A stretch of 64,000 nt of DNA, taken from contig NZ_JAJIRP010000008.1 in assembly GCF_025717555.1 (NCBI RefSeq), forward strand, positions 124,001 through 188,000, given 5' to 3'. Below, one piece after another: positions 27,801-36,009 of this stretch. Position numbers and translations under genes: made by a program. Every line of letters starts with the position of its first letter. Within the stretch, counting starts at the first letter, position 1. Source of the stretch: Paucibacter sp. B2R-40 (GTDB taxonomy: Bacteria > Pseudomonadota > Gammaproteobacteria > Burkholderiales > Burkholderiaceae_C). The notes below the pieces were generated by a model that did not search any database, was not told where the DNA came from, and saw only the letters and a list, made by a program, of their open reading frames with translations.

Positions 27801-28026
27801 AGAGCAGGCCATCGATGCCGTTCATCTCGCGCTCCAGCGGCGCTGCGACGGTGGTTTCCAGCGTTTCGGGGCTGGCGCCGGGATAGACGGCGGTGATCTG
27901 CACCTGCGGCGGCGCAACGTTAGGGTATTGCTCCACCGCGAGCTGGGTGCTGGCCAGAATGCCGATCAGCATGAACAGCAAGGCGATGACGGTCGCCATG
28001 ACCGGACGCTTGACAAAAAATCCCAT
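24886..28026 (-). CDS. RND multidrug efflux pump, inner-membrane subunit (AcrB/HAE1 family)
   Basis: Proton-driven inner-membrane pump of 1046 residues, the usual length for hydrophobe/amphiphile RND exporters. The start MGFFVKRPVMATVIALL is typical. It has 12 predicted membrane helices and two large periplasmic loops. The proton-relay motif GIVVDDAIVVVE (paired Asp) and the later Lys in VGLAGKNGILIVEFAKQQ are intact. It sits 15 bases after the adaptor gene and overlaps the channel gene. The substrate cannot be read from sequence; multidrug or solvent export is typical of the family. No TetR or MarR repressor is encoded beside the operon. Confidence 0.95.
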   Translation of the reverse strand: MGFFVKRPVMATVIALLFMLIGILASTQLAVEQYPNVAPPQVQITAVYPGASPETLETTVAAPLEREMNGIDGLLYMQSTSSASGSMQLQIFFQPGTDLDLAAVEVNNRAKRVESLLPQEVLRNGLRVDKTNPQILQVIVMQSDDPRFDRTYIANLANSQVINELKRLPGAGDVTLFAAPYAMRLWLDPDRLSKYRLTSADVGNAVREQNQNFAVGEIGQSPADNGQTLTFPVQTAGGLTDVEQFKNIVIRAQADGSVVRVRDIARVELGADDYLFESRLNGKPAVAIGVYLRPGGNALELSKALRVKMDQLTASFPREIKWSISYDTTKFVTASVELVVHTFIEAFILVLVVVYLFLGSMRATIIPLLAIPVSIVGTMAGLLLAGFSINMLTLFGLVLAIGIVVDDAIVVVEAVEKIMHDEHLDATSAAIKAMQGIGGAIVGVTAVICAVFVPIAFLGGVTGTLYKQFAITITFATLLSAITALTLTPALCALILKPGMTKLKPIQMFDRFFERVTGGYVAGVKLLLARKLLAWGLYGGMIAGVVFLFGAIPGGFVPEEDKGSIYVAVDLPAGASPERTREALIKAEKILASEDSVKDATAILGFSIFYRYANQAFVFITLKPWAERNTPETHVNGLIKRLNMKFSTITEARVFALNEPPISGMGNVAGFDMRLISLDGDRAKLNAATMALVGAAAKDERLIGTRSVAAPDVQTLFLDVDRNKAKSLGVSVPDLYATVGTLMGSNFINQFTAFGTNLKVKMQAEQAYRSDPAALERFQLRNTAGELVPLAALMRTEWRSAPIALTRYNGYPSIQINGGPAPGRSSGEALDAMEELAAAHLPDGVTFEWSGQSLQERLGGSQASGIFALSLIFVFLFLAALYESWSLPVAVFLIVPIAILGALLALLLRGSPNDVFFQVSLITLVGLAGKNGILIVEFAKQQYEAGKSVMEAAIEAGRQRLRPIVMTSLAFILGVLPLVKASGAGAATQHSVGTGILGGMLAATLVGVFFTPLFYVAMMSLFKPKTHPLTQTQTPTKTPTTPEVTP

Positions 28027-28041
28027 GATCAGGCCCCCGGT

Positions 28042-29286
28042 TTAGCGTGCGGCGGCGGAAGCTGCCGCGGGGGCCGCGGGGGCCGTGGGGGCCGTGGGGG
28101 CCGAGGAGGCAGCGGGGGCCGCACCTGGCGCAGCACCGGGCACCCAAGGCGTGGGCCTGACCACGGCACCTTGCTGCAGGCGCTGCAGGCCTTCGACGAC
28201 GACGGTTTCGCCGGCACCCAGGCCCTTCTCGATGATCCAGTCATTTTTCAGCCATTCGCCCACCACCAGATCGCGGCGCTCAACCTTGTTCTCGGGCCCG
28301 ACCACCCAGGCCACATGGCCGGTCGGTGTCTTGGTGACGGCTTTTTGCGGAATCAGGATGGTGTTGGGCCGCTCGCCCGAGGTGTAGACCACGCGCACAT
28401 ACATGCCGGGCAAGAGCTTTTGATTCGGGTTGGGCATGACCACGCGCAGCGTGATGGTGCCGGTGCTGGGGCTGACCTGCGACTCCGAAAAATCGAGCTT
28501 GCCGCTGCGTTCGAACTCGCTGCCGTCGGGCAAGAAGATGCGCGCCTGGGCGCTGCCGGAGCCGGTCTTGACCCGGCCGCTGCTCAACTCGCGGCGCAGG
28601 ATCAGCGCGTCGCGGTCGGCGACGTTGAAGTTGACATAGACCTGGTCAAGCCGGTCCACCGTCGTCAAATGGGTGGACTCGCCACGCCCGACCAGGCGGC
28701 CTTCGGGCACCAGCGCCGCGCCGATCTTGCCCGATTCGGTCGCCATGACCTTGGTGTAGCCGAGATTGGTCTGAGCGCGCTCGACGTTAGCGCTGGAGAC
28801 TGCGAGCTGCGCCTCGGTTTGCTTGACCGCCGTGACCGCATCTTCATAGTCTTGTTGGCTGATCGCGTTCTCTTTGACCAGCGGCGCCAAGCGCTTTTCC
28901 TTGGAGCGAGCGCTGGCCAGATTGGCGGCTGAGCGGGCCTGATCGGCCAAGGCATCGTTCAGCGCGATGCGGTAGGGCGTGGGGTCAATCGTGTAGAGCA
29001 GCTGGCCCTTCTTGACCTCGCTGCCTTCGACAAAATGGCGCTGCTCCAGAATGCCCTCGACGCGCGCACGCACCTCGACTGAGCGAAACGCGGCCACCCG
29101 GCCCACATACTCGTTGACGACCGGCACCGTTTCGGCCCTGGAGGCGACGACCCGCACCTCGGCCGGTGGCGCTTTGGCCGGCGCAGCTGCGGGCTTCTTT
29201 TGGCAGCCACTCAAGCCTGCTGCCAAGAACGTGGCCAAGATCATGGGGGCCACAACAAACTTGCTCAAGCCGAAATGTTTTCGCAT
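28042..29286 (-). CDS. RND efflux periplasmic adaptor subunit (AcrA family lipoprotein)
   Basis: Membrane-fusion protein bridging pump and outer-membrane channel, 414 residues from ATG 29286. Start choice: this ATG opens a lipoprotein signal with lipobox LSGC, whereas an ATG at 29364 would put non-signal sequence in front. Lipoyl/biotinyl hairpin, alpha-hairpin and beta-barrel regions follow (VVNEYVGRVAAFRSVEVRARV, FVEGSEVKKGQLLYTID, ESQVSPSTGTITLRV, LLPGMYVRV). The last 35 residues are a low-complexity Ala/Pro/Thr tail encoded by 9-base repeats. It is the first gene of the adaptor-pump-channel operon. Confidence 0.94.
   Translation of the reverse strand: MRKHFGLSKFVVAPMILATFLAAGLSGCQKKPAAAPAKAPPAEVRVVASRAETVPVVNEYVGRVAAFRSVEVRARVEGILEQRHFVEGSEVKKGQLLYTIDPTPYRIALNDALADQARSAANLASARSKEKRLAPLVKENAISQQDYEDAVTAVKQTEAQLAVSSANVERAQTNLGYTKVMATESGKIGAALVPEGRLVGRGESTHLTTVDRLDQVYVNFNVADRDALILRRELSSGRVKTGSGSAQARIFLPDGSEFERSGKLDFSESQVSPSTGTITLRVVMPNPNQKLLPGMYVRVVYTSGERPNTILIPQKAVTKTPTGHVAWVVGPENKVERRDLVVGEWLKNDWIIEKGLGAGETVVVEGLQRLQQGAVVRPTPWVPGAAPGAAPAASSAPTAPTAPAAPAAASAAAR
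28068..28135. repeat. 9-base tandem repeat in the adaptor gene 3' end
   Basis: Several copies of a GGGGGCCGT-type 9-base unit (plus strand) encode the Ala/Pro/Thr tail of the RND adaptor. Replication slippage is the likely origin. Confidence 0.7.
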
Positions 29287-29448
29287 GGGTCTGACGCTTT
29301 CTTGCTCTGCCCGCGCCAATCCTGAACGGCGCGCGCGCAGCTGAGTTTTCCAGGGTGATCGCACTATACCGGCCCACGGGCGTGGCGCTGAGTGTCTGGC
29401 TCGTTAGCTAAACTGATGAGGCGAGCTCGCCACAAAAGGAACTGCATC

Positions 29449-30327
29449 ATGGAACAACGCATCTTCGGCTTTGCGCTGCTGGCCCTGGCCGGCAACTTGG
29501 CCTGCGCGGCTAGCGAAGTGGCGCCGGGAGCGGCCCTGGCCAGCCCGGAGGTTCAAATTGTCAGCGGCCATGCCAGCTATTTGGAGCGCATGGCGCTGCC
29601 GCCAACGGCGCTGCTGACGGTCCGGATAGAAGATGTTTCGCGCGCCGACGCTGCCGCCAAGTTGGTGGCCGAACTGAGTCGACCAGTGGGTCGAGACCAA
29701 GTCCCGCTGGCCTTTGAGCTGACGGTGCCCAAGGTGCAGATCGAGCCTGGGCACCGCTATGCGCTGCGCGCCACCATCCATCTGGAGGGCCAGTTGCGCT
29801 TTACCACCACGCAGCATTACCCGGTTTTGACCGACGGTACAGCGGGGCCGCTGGCAGTCAGACTGCATGCGGTCAATCCGCAATCTACCGCGCCCTCCGC
29901 AGGAGCGTCAGCGCCGACGCCATCACAGCATGCGCAGCAGATTCTGCGCAACTTCGGCCTGAGCCTGCCACAGACCTTCACGGGCGTCTTGCCTTGTGCG
30001 GATTGCGCAGGCATTGCGCACACGCTGACTTTGTTGCCCGATGGCCTGTATCAGCTGCGGCTGAGCTATCTTGGCAAACCCGGCGCGCCGTTTGTGGAAC
30101 AGGGCCAATGGAGCATCAGCCAAGCCGCTGCGGGCACCGGCCCTTACCAGTTGAAATTGCTCAATGCAGCCCAAGAAGCAAACTACTTCCTGCTTCAGCC
30201 GCCCAAGCTGGACCGCGAGATCGAAGCCAGTTTGCGCCAATTGGACCGTCAAGCCAGGCCATTCAAATCGAGCGCCAATCTTTGGCTGCGGCCCACGGCA
30301 ACAGTGGACCCGGTCGACGCGCTTTGA
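29449..30327 (+). CDS. Envelope protein with YbaY-like and NlpE-like domains
   Basis: A 292-residue exported protein with a signal peptide (about 1-20) and two recognisable modules. Residues about 30-145 resemble YbaY/YscW-type lipoprotein domains (PPTALLTVRIEDVSRADA, IEPGHRYALRATI). Residues about 175-290 resemble NlpE, including the CxxC segment GVLPCADCAGIAHTLTL and YQLRLSYLGKP. NlpE in E. coli senses envelope and surface stress, but whether this protein does so is unknown. The ATG at 29449 has AAAAGGA 8 bases upstream; an ATG at 29392 would spoil the signal peptide. It is divergent from the RND operon (162 bases between starts) and precedes the DUF4136 gene. Lipobox recognition is weak (NLAC), so it may be soluble periplasmic. 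Confidence 0.8.
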   Translation: MEQRIFGFALLALAGNLACAASEVAPGAALASPEVQIVSGHASYLERMALPPTALLTVRIEDVSRADAAAKLVAELSRPVGRDQVPLAFELTVPKVQIEPGHRYALRATIHLEGQLRFTTTQHYPVLTDGTAGPLAVRLHAVNPQSTAPSAGASAPTPSQHAQQILRNFGLSLPQTFTGVLPCADCAGIAHTLTLLPDGLYQLRLSYLGKPGAPFVEQGQWSISQAAAGTGPYQLKLLNAAQEANYFLLQPPKLDREIEASLRQLDRQARPFKSSANLWLRPTATVDPVDAL

Positions 30328-30378
30328 GTCGGCATCGACTCGTCTGTTTACATTTCACTGCAAAGAAGGAGCCACAAA

Positions 30379-30990
30379 ATGAGTTTTTTCCCTCCCATAA
30401 GACCGCTGAGCCTGGCAGCCGCCACCCTGGTGCTGGCGCAGATGCTGGCACTCGGCGGCTGCGCCAGCGGCCCCGAAGTGCGGGTCAGTCAAGACAAGAC
30501 GGTTGATTTTGCTCAGTTCAAGACCTTTGCTTTTGCCGACCCCCTGGGCACCGACCGGGGCGGCTATCAAAGCATCGTCAGTCAGCACCTGAAGGCGGCC
30601 ACACAGCTTGAAATGGAGGCACGGGGCCTGCATTTGGTGAGCACCCAGCCGCAACTGCTGATCAATTTCAACGCCTCGTTGAACGAGAAGATGCGCGTCA
30701 GCAGCGCCGTGCCGCCGCCGCCCATCTCGGGCTATTACGGCTACCGTGTCGGCATGTATTCGGCTTGGCCCATGTATGCCGACCAGACGCGCGTCAGCAG
30801 CTATACCGAAGGCACGCTCAACATCGACTTGATCGATGCGGCGCGCAAGCAGCTGATTTGGGAAGGCGTGGTGACAGACAGCGTCACACAAAAAGACCTC
30901 GATCAGCTGCAGGCCAGCATCAATTCGGCCGTCAAGGCCGCCTTTGCCAAATTCCCGCTGGCTGCGCCGGCGCCCGCCAAGGCGCCTTAA
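30379..30990 (+). CDS. DUF4136 lipoprotein
   Basis: A 203-residue lipoprotein with lipobox LGGC at about 27-30, followed by a DUF4136 domain (VDFAQFKTFAFADPLGTDRGG, then TLNIDLIDAARKQLIWEGVV). Such proteins are envelope-anchored and of unknown function. An excellent ribosome site (AAGGAG) precedes ATG 30379. It lies 51 bases after the YbaY-NlpE gene on the same strand. Its TAA stop shares a TTAA with the convergent ABC exporter stop. Confidence 0.88.
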   Translation: MSFFPPIRPLSLAAATLVLAQMLALGGCASGPEVRVSQDKTVDFAQFKTFAFADPLGTDRGGYQSIVSQHLKAATQLEMEARGLHLVSTQPQLLINFNASLNEKMRVSSAVPPPPISGYYGYRVGMYSAWPMYADQTRVSSYTEGTLNIDLIDAARKQLIWEGVVTDSVTQKDLDQLQASINSAVKAAFAKFPLAAPAPAKAP

Positions 30991-32804
30991 ATTCCTGGAG
31001 TTTCGGTGGCCGGCTGCAGATCAAACTGCAGTGCGGCAAGCCGGGCGTAAAGCCCGCCACGCGCCGTCAGCTCGGCATGCGTGCCGATGTCGACAATGCG
31101 GCCATGTTCCATCACAACGATGCGGTCGGCGCGTTGCACCGTCGCCAGGCGGTGCGCAATCACCAGGGTGGTGCGGTCTTGCATCGCCGCTTCAAGCGCG
31201 GCCTGCACCATGCGCTCGCTTTCGGCGTCGAGTGCGCTGGTCGCTTCATCCAGCAACAAGAGCGGCGGGTTTTTCAGCATGGCGCGCGCAATGCTGATGC
31301 GTTGGCGCTGGCCGCCCGACAGGCGCACGCCGCGCTCACCCAAAAAGGTCGCATAGCCCTCAGGTAGGCGGCGAATGAAATCATCGGCAAAAGCAGCTTC
31401 GGCGGCTTTGATGACCTCGGCGTCAGAGGCGCCAGGGCGTCCATAACGGATGTTTTCCATGGCGCTGGTGGAGAAGATCACGCTGTCTTGCGGCACCAGT
31501 CCGATGCCTGCGCGCAGCGTCGCCAAGCTCAGCTGATTTGTCGCCACATCGTTCAAGCGAATGTTGCCGCTCTGGGCGTCGTAAAAGCGCAGGAGCAGTT
31601 GAAAAACGGTGCTCTTGCCTGCGCCGCTGGGGCCGACCAGGGCGATGGTTTCGCCGGGCCTAATGCTGAGCGAAAAGTCCTGCAAGGCGGCTTGGTTTGG
31701 ACGGGAAGGGTAGTTGAAGTTCACATGTTCCAAGCGCAGCGCGCTGCCGCCCGGCATGGCCGGCAGGGCCTGCGGGCTGGCCGGCTCCGCCACTGGCGAG
31801 CGGCTGGCCAGCAGCTCCATCAAACGCTCGGTGGCGCCGGCCGCGCGCAGCACGTCGCCGTAGACCTCGGCCAGCACCGCCACGCTGCTGACCAGCAAGA
31901 TCACATAGACAATGGTCTGGCCCAGATGGCCGGCGGAGATCTTGCCCGCCAGGACGGCCTGCGTGCCCTGGTACAAGCCCCACAACAGCGCGGCAAAATT
32001 GGCGGTGATGATGAAGGCCACCAGGCCGGAGCGCACCAAGGCGCGTTTGCGGGCGGTATCAAAAGCGTTCTCGCTGGCCAAGTCAAAGCGCTTTGATTCC
32101 GCACCTTCTTGCGTGTAGCTTTGCACCACGGCGACTGCATTCAGGACCTCCGCCGCGATCGCGCTGGTGTCGGCTACGCGGTCTTGCGCTGAGCGGCTGA
32201 GCTTGCGCACCCGGCGGCCAAAATAGATCGCCGGCAGCAGCACAAAAATCAAGATCCCCAGCACCTGTGTCATCACCAGCGGATTGGTGGCGATCAGCAT
32301 GCCCATGGCGCCCAGACCCATCACCAGGCTGCGCAAGCCCATCGAGAAGCTCGATCCGACGACAGTTTGCACCACCGTGGTATCGGTGGTGATGCGGCTC
32401 AGGACTTCACCGGTCTGGGTGGTTTCAAAAAACTCAGGGCTTTGTTTCAAGACATGGCCGTAGACGGCATTGCGCAGATCGGACGTGACCCGCTCGCCTA
32501 ACCAGGTCACGCTGTAAAAGCGCGCGGCCGAAAACACACCGAGTGCGGTGCCGACCGCGAACAAGGCCAGAAAATGCTCCCGCATCGCCATCAAGCGGTC
32601 ACCATTGGCGGCTGCCGAGCCCATGCCTTGGTCCACCAGGCCGCGCAGCGCCAGCGGGAAGGCCAATGTGGCCATGGCGGCCAGCACCAAAAAGGCCAAG
32701 GCGGCCAGGATGCGGCCCCGGTAGGGCTGCAAAAAAGGCAGCAGCCCGCTGAGCGAGCGCGGGTTGCCGGTCTGGCCGGCAGGAATTGCTTGGTTTTTTG
32801 ACAT
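30987..32804 (-). CDS. MsbA-like ABC exporter (fused permease and ATPase)
   Basis: Half-size ABC exporter of 605 residues that would act as a homodimer in the inner membrane. Six predicted helices (about 25-330) precede an ATPase domain with Walker A GPSGAGKST, signature LSGGQRQR, Walker B LLLLDEATSALD and the H-loop His in VIAHRLAT. The sequence fits the MsbA-related group common in proteobacteria. The substrate, possibly a lipid or hydrophobic compound, cannot be assigned. It is a single-gene unit ending convergently with the DUF4136 gene. Confidence 0.92.
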   Translation of the reverse strand: MSKNQAIPAGQTGNPRSLSGLLPFLQPYRGRILAALAFLVLAAMATLAFPLALRGLVDQGMGSAAANGDRLMAMREHFLALFAVGTALGVFSAARFYSVTWLGERVTSDLRNAVYGHVLKQSPEFFETTQTGEVLSRITTDTTVVQTVVGSSFSMGLRSLVMGLGAMGMLIATNPLVMTQVLGILIFVLLPAIYFGRRVRKLSRSAQDRVADTSAIAAEVLNAVAVVQSYTQEGAESKRFDLASENAFDTARKRALVRSGLVAFIITANFAALLWGLYQGTQAVLAGKISAGHLGQTIVYVILLVSSVAVLAEVYGDVLRAAGATERLMELLASRSPVAEPASPQALPAMPGGSALRLEHVNFNYPSRPNQAALQDFSLSIRPGETIALVGPSGAGKSTVFQLLLRFYDAQSGNIRLNDVATNQLSLATLRAGIGLVPQDSVIFSTSAMENIRYGRPGASDAEVIKAAEAAFADDFIRRLPEGYATFLGERGVRLSGGQRQRISIARAMLKNPPLLLLDEATSALDAESERMVQAALEAAMQDRTTLVIAHRLATVQRADRIVVMEHGRIVDIGTHAELTARGGLYARLAALQFDLQPATETPGI

Positions 32805-32838
32805 GGGTCGCAGTGTATGCGGCCCATAGCTTGGTCAC

Positions 32839-34986
32839 TTAGAGGTTGCTGGCGAACAGGCGTCGTACAAACAGATCTTTGAAACTCTTGGCATCGGCCA
32901 AGCCCAGGCGCTCTAGATAGGCCGGCGGCACCGGCTTGTCCGAGCGCAGGCTCTGCACAATCATGCCGACCAGTTCAAGCGGATGGCGGCCGGCATGCTT
33001 GAGCTTTTTAAGCGCTCGCACAATGATCAACTCGTCCTCGGTCAAATCGGTGCCGAAGGGGAAGTCGGGCAGCACACCGTTATTGCGCCAGGGGCGCAAA
33101 TGTTCGCGCAGCATCTCGGGGCTGTTGTGCTGCGCCCAGGCCGGGATTTCGTAGTCTGCTTCGAGCTTGCCATGGGCAATCGCCTCATGCAGCAAGGCCG
33201 ATTGGAATCTTGAGTCGGCAATCGACAGCAGGCGTTTCACGCATTCGGCGTCGGTACAGCCGCGCAGGTCGGCGACGCCATATTCGGTGATCACGATGTC
33301 GCGCAAATGGCGCGGTATGGTGCAGTTGGCATAGCTCCAGACGATATTGCTGGCCAAGCCGTCTGCGTTGTCGTGGGTTGAACGCAGCATCAACACGCCG
33401 CGCGCATCGGGCAAGGCATGGCCCATCGCGACGAAGTTGTACTGACCACCGACGCCGGACACCATCTGGCCAGATTCCAGGCCATCGGAGGAGGCCGCAC
33501 CGAGCAGCGTCACCTTCATCGTCGTGTTCATCAACCTGGCTTTGACGCGCTGCGCCCGCTTGAGCGCCTCGCTGCCCTGGGCATCGCCGTAGAGTTCGTT
33601 GATGAAACCGATGCGGGTCATGTCTATCAGTGCCAGCTGTTCCTCGGGCAGATCGCGCAGACGCTGATAAAAGTCGCGCGGCCCCAGGAAGAAGCCGCCA
33701 TGCATGATGGTGGCACTGCGCCAACGAGATCCGATCAAATGTTGCGCTATGGCGGTCAGGGCGCTTTCGTCTTGCAAATCGTTGCGAATGGCTTGCTCGC
33801 CCAGCAGCAGCTGACCCGCGCGACAACTGACGCCGGCTTTGAAGATGCCGTGCTGGCACAGATAGGCCACATCAGCCTCACGCAGCACGGCGTCAATGCG
33901 CCCGCGCTGCAACAAGTCTTGCACAACCTGCAGGCTTGGCGCGGCAGGCAGCCGGCCTTGCAAGGCGAGTTCTTGCAGATCGAGATCGTTGAAAACGCGG
34001 CGCCGGATCAGGCCGGCATCGATCAAACGCATGAAGCCGTTGACGAACATCTCCGAGCAGCCATACAGGCCTTGCTCAAACTTGCCCAGCTCTCGCCCCT
34101 GCAGCCCGCCGTGACAAAGCGGATTGAGGATGCTGGCGAAATGCTCGGTTTGCTGGTCGCGCACGATCAAGGCCTGGGCGATCGCGTCGCCCAGCGAGCC
34201 GATGCCGATCTGCAAGGTGCCGCCGTCTTGCACCAGGCTGGCGGCATGCAGGCCGATGGCGTAATCGGCCCAGGTGATGGCGGCGTTGGGCGGCGCGAAT
34301 ATCTGGTGCTTGCAGCCGGGGCCGTCCAAGACCAAGTCAAAAAGCTCGGGGGAAGCCACCGCACTGCCGGGCATAAACGGCAGCTCTGCATTGATCATCG
34401 CCACTGCCAGCAGTGGCCGGCCCTGCGCTTGCATGCGCTCGATCAAATCAAAAGTGAGGTCAGGGTTGCAGGACAGCGACAACTCGGTCTTGCCCTCGCT
34501 GTCCAGACGGCTGGCAACTGCTTGCGCAATCACATTGACGCCATGCGACATCATGTCGCGCACCGCGAAGCTGTAGTTGGTGCAGACAAAGCCTTGCTGC
34601 GCGCCATCATTGCCGAGATAGTCGCCGGTCTTCATGAAGAATTCATGGACCTCGATATTGGGCGCTAGGGTCCCGGCCCGCAAGGCTTTCGCGTAGTCGA
34701 GATCCGGGTAGTCGCCAAACACCCGCTCCACCAATGGCTCCAGAAAATGCGCCTCGAGCGAAGACTTACCCTGCGGTTTTTCCAGCGACAAGGCGGTAAA
34801 CAGCTTGAGCCTGCGCTGCGGGCTGGCTGCGATGCGTCGATATAGCGCGTTAACCAAGGGGTTGGGTTTGCCCAGGCCCAGCGGTATGGCCATCACGATG
34901 TCGCCCTGCACGCGCTGCAGGATCTGTTCGACGGTGGCGGCGATGTCGGTCAGCCACAGGCTGGACTGCTTGGTGCTTGCGTTCAT
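32839..34986 (-). CDS. Acetyl-CoA hydrolase/transferase family protein
   Basis: CoA-transferase family I protein of 715 residues, longer than the roughly 430-550 of common acetyl-CoA hydrolases and butyrate CoA-transferases. The N-terminal region (AIPLGLGKPNPLVNALYRRI) and the C-terminal catalytic region (GVGGQYNFVAMGHALPDARG, ITEYGVADLRGCTDAE) are recognisable. The extra length lies mainly in the middle, about residues 240-420. Expected chemistry is hydrolysis of acyl-CoA or CoA transfer to a carboxylate; the substrate is not determinable. ATG 34986 is favoured over one 12 bases upstream. It starts 34 bases before the ABC exporter start on the same strand, so the two may share a promoter. 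Confidence 0.88.
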   Translation of the reverse strand: MNASTKQSSLWLTDIAATVEQILQRVQGDIVMAIPLGLGKPNPLVNALYRRIAASPQRRLKLFTALSLEKPQGKSSLEAHFLEPLVERVFGDYPDLDYAKALRAGTLAPNIEVHEFFMKTGDYLGNDGAQQGFVCTNYSFAVRDMMSHGVNVIAQAVASRLDSEGKTELSLSCNPDLTFDLIERMQAQGRPLLAVAMINAELPFMPGSAVASPELFDLVLDGPGCKHQIFAPPNAAITWADYAIGLHAASLVQDGGTLQIGIGSLGDAIAQALIVRDQQTEHFASILNPLCHGGLQGRELGKFEQGLYGCSEMFVNGFMRLIDAGLIRRRVFNDLDLQELALQGRLPAAPSLQVVQDLLQRGRIDAVLREADVAYLCQHGIFKAGVSCRAGQLLLGEQAIRNDLQDESALTAIAQHLIGSRWRSATIMHGGFFLGPRDFYQRLRDLPEEQLALIDMTRIGFINELYGDAQGSEALKRAQRVKARLMNTTMKVTLLGAASSDGLESGQMVSGVGGQYNFVAMGHALPDARGVLMLRSTHDNADGLASNIVWSYANCTIPRHLRDIVITEYGVADLRGCTDAECVKRLLSIADSRFQSALLHEAIAHGKLEADYEIPAWAQHNSPEMLREHLRPWRNNGVLPDFPFGTDLTEDELIIVRALKKLKHAGRHPLELVGMIVQSLRSDKPVPPAYLERLGLADAKSFKDLFVRRLFASNL

Positions 34987-35128
34987 TTTTGTCTCCACGC
35001 CACGCGGTCATTGCCGCGCGCTTGTTCGGTCTATTGTTGCTAGTCTGCTGCAGCTCAGGGCCAGTACATTTGATTTGTGACAAGATTGTTGCGCTTGGCG
35101 CCAGTTGCGCATCTCGCTCTTCCGAGGG

Positions 35129-35142
35129 GAGGGTTTTCCCTC
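35129..35142. other. Short hairpin upstream of the diguanylate cyclase gene
   Basis: GAGGG-TTTT-CCCTC lies in the 208-base divergent gap between the acetyl-CoA hydrolase and diguanylate cyclase genes. An overlapping alternative stem (CGAGGG 35123-35128 with CCCTCG 35138-35143) is also possible. Its role is unknown; it could be chance. Confidence 0.25.
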
Positions 35143-35194
35143 GCTGTGGCACTGTGTTGAAATGCAGTGCGCACACTTGCATCACTAATCGCAC

Positions 35195-36001
35195 ATGTTT
35201 AAAGAGTTGGAGCCTCCGGCGTGGTTACCCGAATTAAGTTTATCGATTCAACGCTTGGGGCCGCGCTATGCCTTGCTGCTGCTCGCGACTGCGGCCATTT
35301 TGCTGTCGGTGGCCCTGTCGCAGCTTCTGATTTCCTTACTCGGTTACGGTGACCGCTTGGCGGCGGCGATATGTGCCGCTGCTTGCGCGCTGGTGCTGAC
35401 AAGCCTGCTCGGGACGGTCTTGCTGCGCGTATTGGCGCAGTTGGAACAATCGACGCTGCAGTTGAAACGCTATTCAAGCACCGATATGTTGACAGGGACT
35501 GTCAATCGGCGCGCTTTTCTCAATTTGATCGAGCGCGAGTGGGCCTTGGCAAGGCGCTATGAAACCACCTGCGCGATGGTGATGATTGACCTCGATCATT
35601 TCAAGCGCATCAATGAAAATTTCGGCCATCGCTGCGGTGATATGTTGCTGCGGCAAATCGCCGAGGCCAGTAGCGAGACCCTGCGTCAGGGCGATGTCTT
35701 GGCCCGTTTTGGCGGTGAAGAATTTGGGCTCTTCTTGCCCCACACCGATCCGCTGGGTGCGCTGGACGTGGCGGAACGGATTCGCGAGCGGGTCGAGCAG
35801 CTTGATTTCTGCTGGAATGGGCACTGCATTCCGGTCAGTGTCAGCTTGGGCGTTGCAGCCTTGCAGGCCGATCACATCTGCCTGGATCAGTTCGTCAATG
35901 CGGCCGAAGACGCGCTGCAGCAGGCCAAGGAGGACGGCCGCAACTGCGTGCGCGTTGGCGACGGCTTGATGCCGGGCAGGGCGGCTGAGTTCAGGACTTG
36001 A
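35195..36001 (+). CDS. Membrane-anchored diguanylate cyclase (GGEEF)
   Basis: Makes c-di-GMP from two GTP. The 268 residues comprise two closely spaced membrane helices (about 25-50 and 58-85) with almost no periplasmic sensor, then a GGDEF domain (about 95-260). The active-site motif is RFGGEEFGLF and the inhibitory site RQGD stands exactly five residues before it, so product inhibition is expected. DHFKRINENFGHRCGDMLL is the nucleotide-binding region. It is a single gene, divergent from the acetyl-CoA hydrolase and ending 8 bases before the convergent AttH-like gene. Confidence 0.93.
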   Translation: MFKELEPPAWLPELSLSIQRLGPRYALLLLATAAILLSVALSQLLISLLGYGDRLAAAICAAACALVLTSLLGTVLLRVLAQLEQSTLQLKRYSSTDMLTGTVNRRAFLNLIEREWALARRYETTCAMVMIDLDHFKRINENFGHRCGDMLLRQIAEASSETLRQGDVLARFGGEEFGLFLPHTDPLGALDVAERIRERVEQLDFCWNGHCIPVSVSLGVAALQADHICLDQFVNAAEDALQQAKEDGRNCVRVGDGLMPGRAAEFRT

Positions 36002-36009
36002 ACTTCATG

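Noticed and set aside
35157-35185. Possible sigma-70 promoter beginning TTGAAA before the diguanylate cyclase gene
   Set aside because: No acceptable -10 hexamer occurs at 16-18 bases; the nearest TAAT-like sequence is too far.
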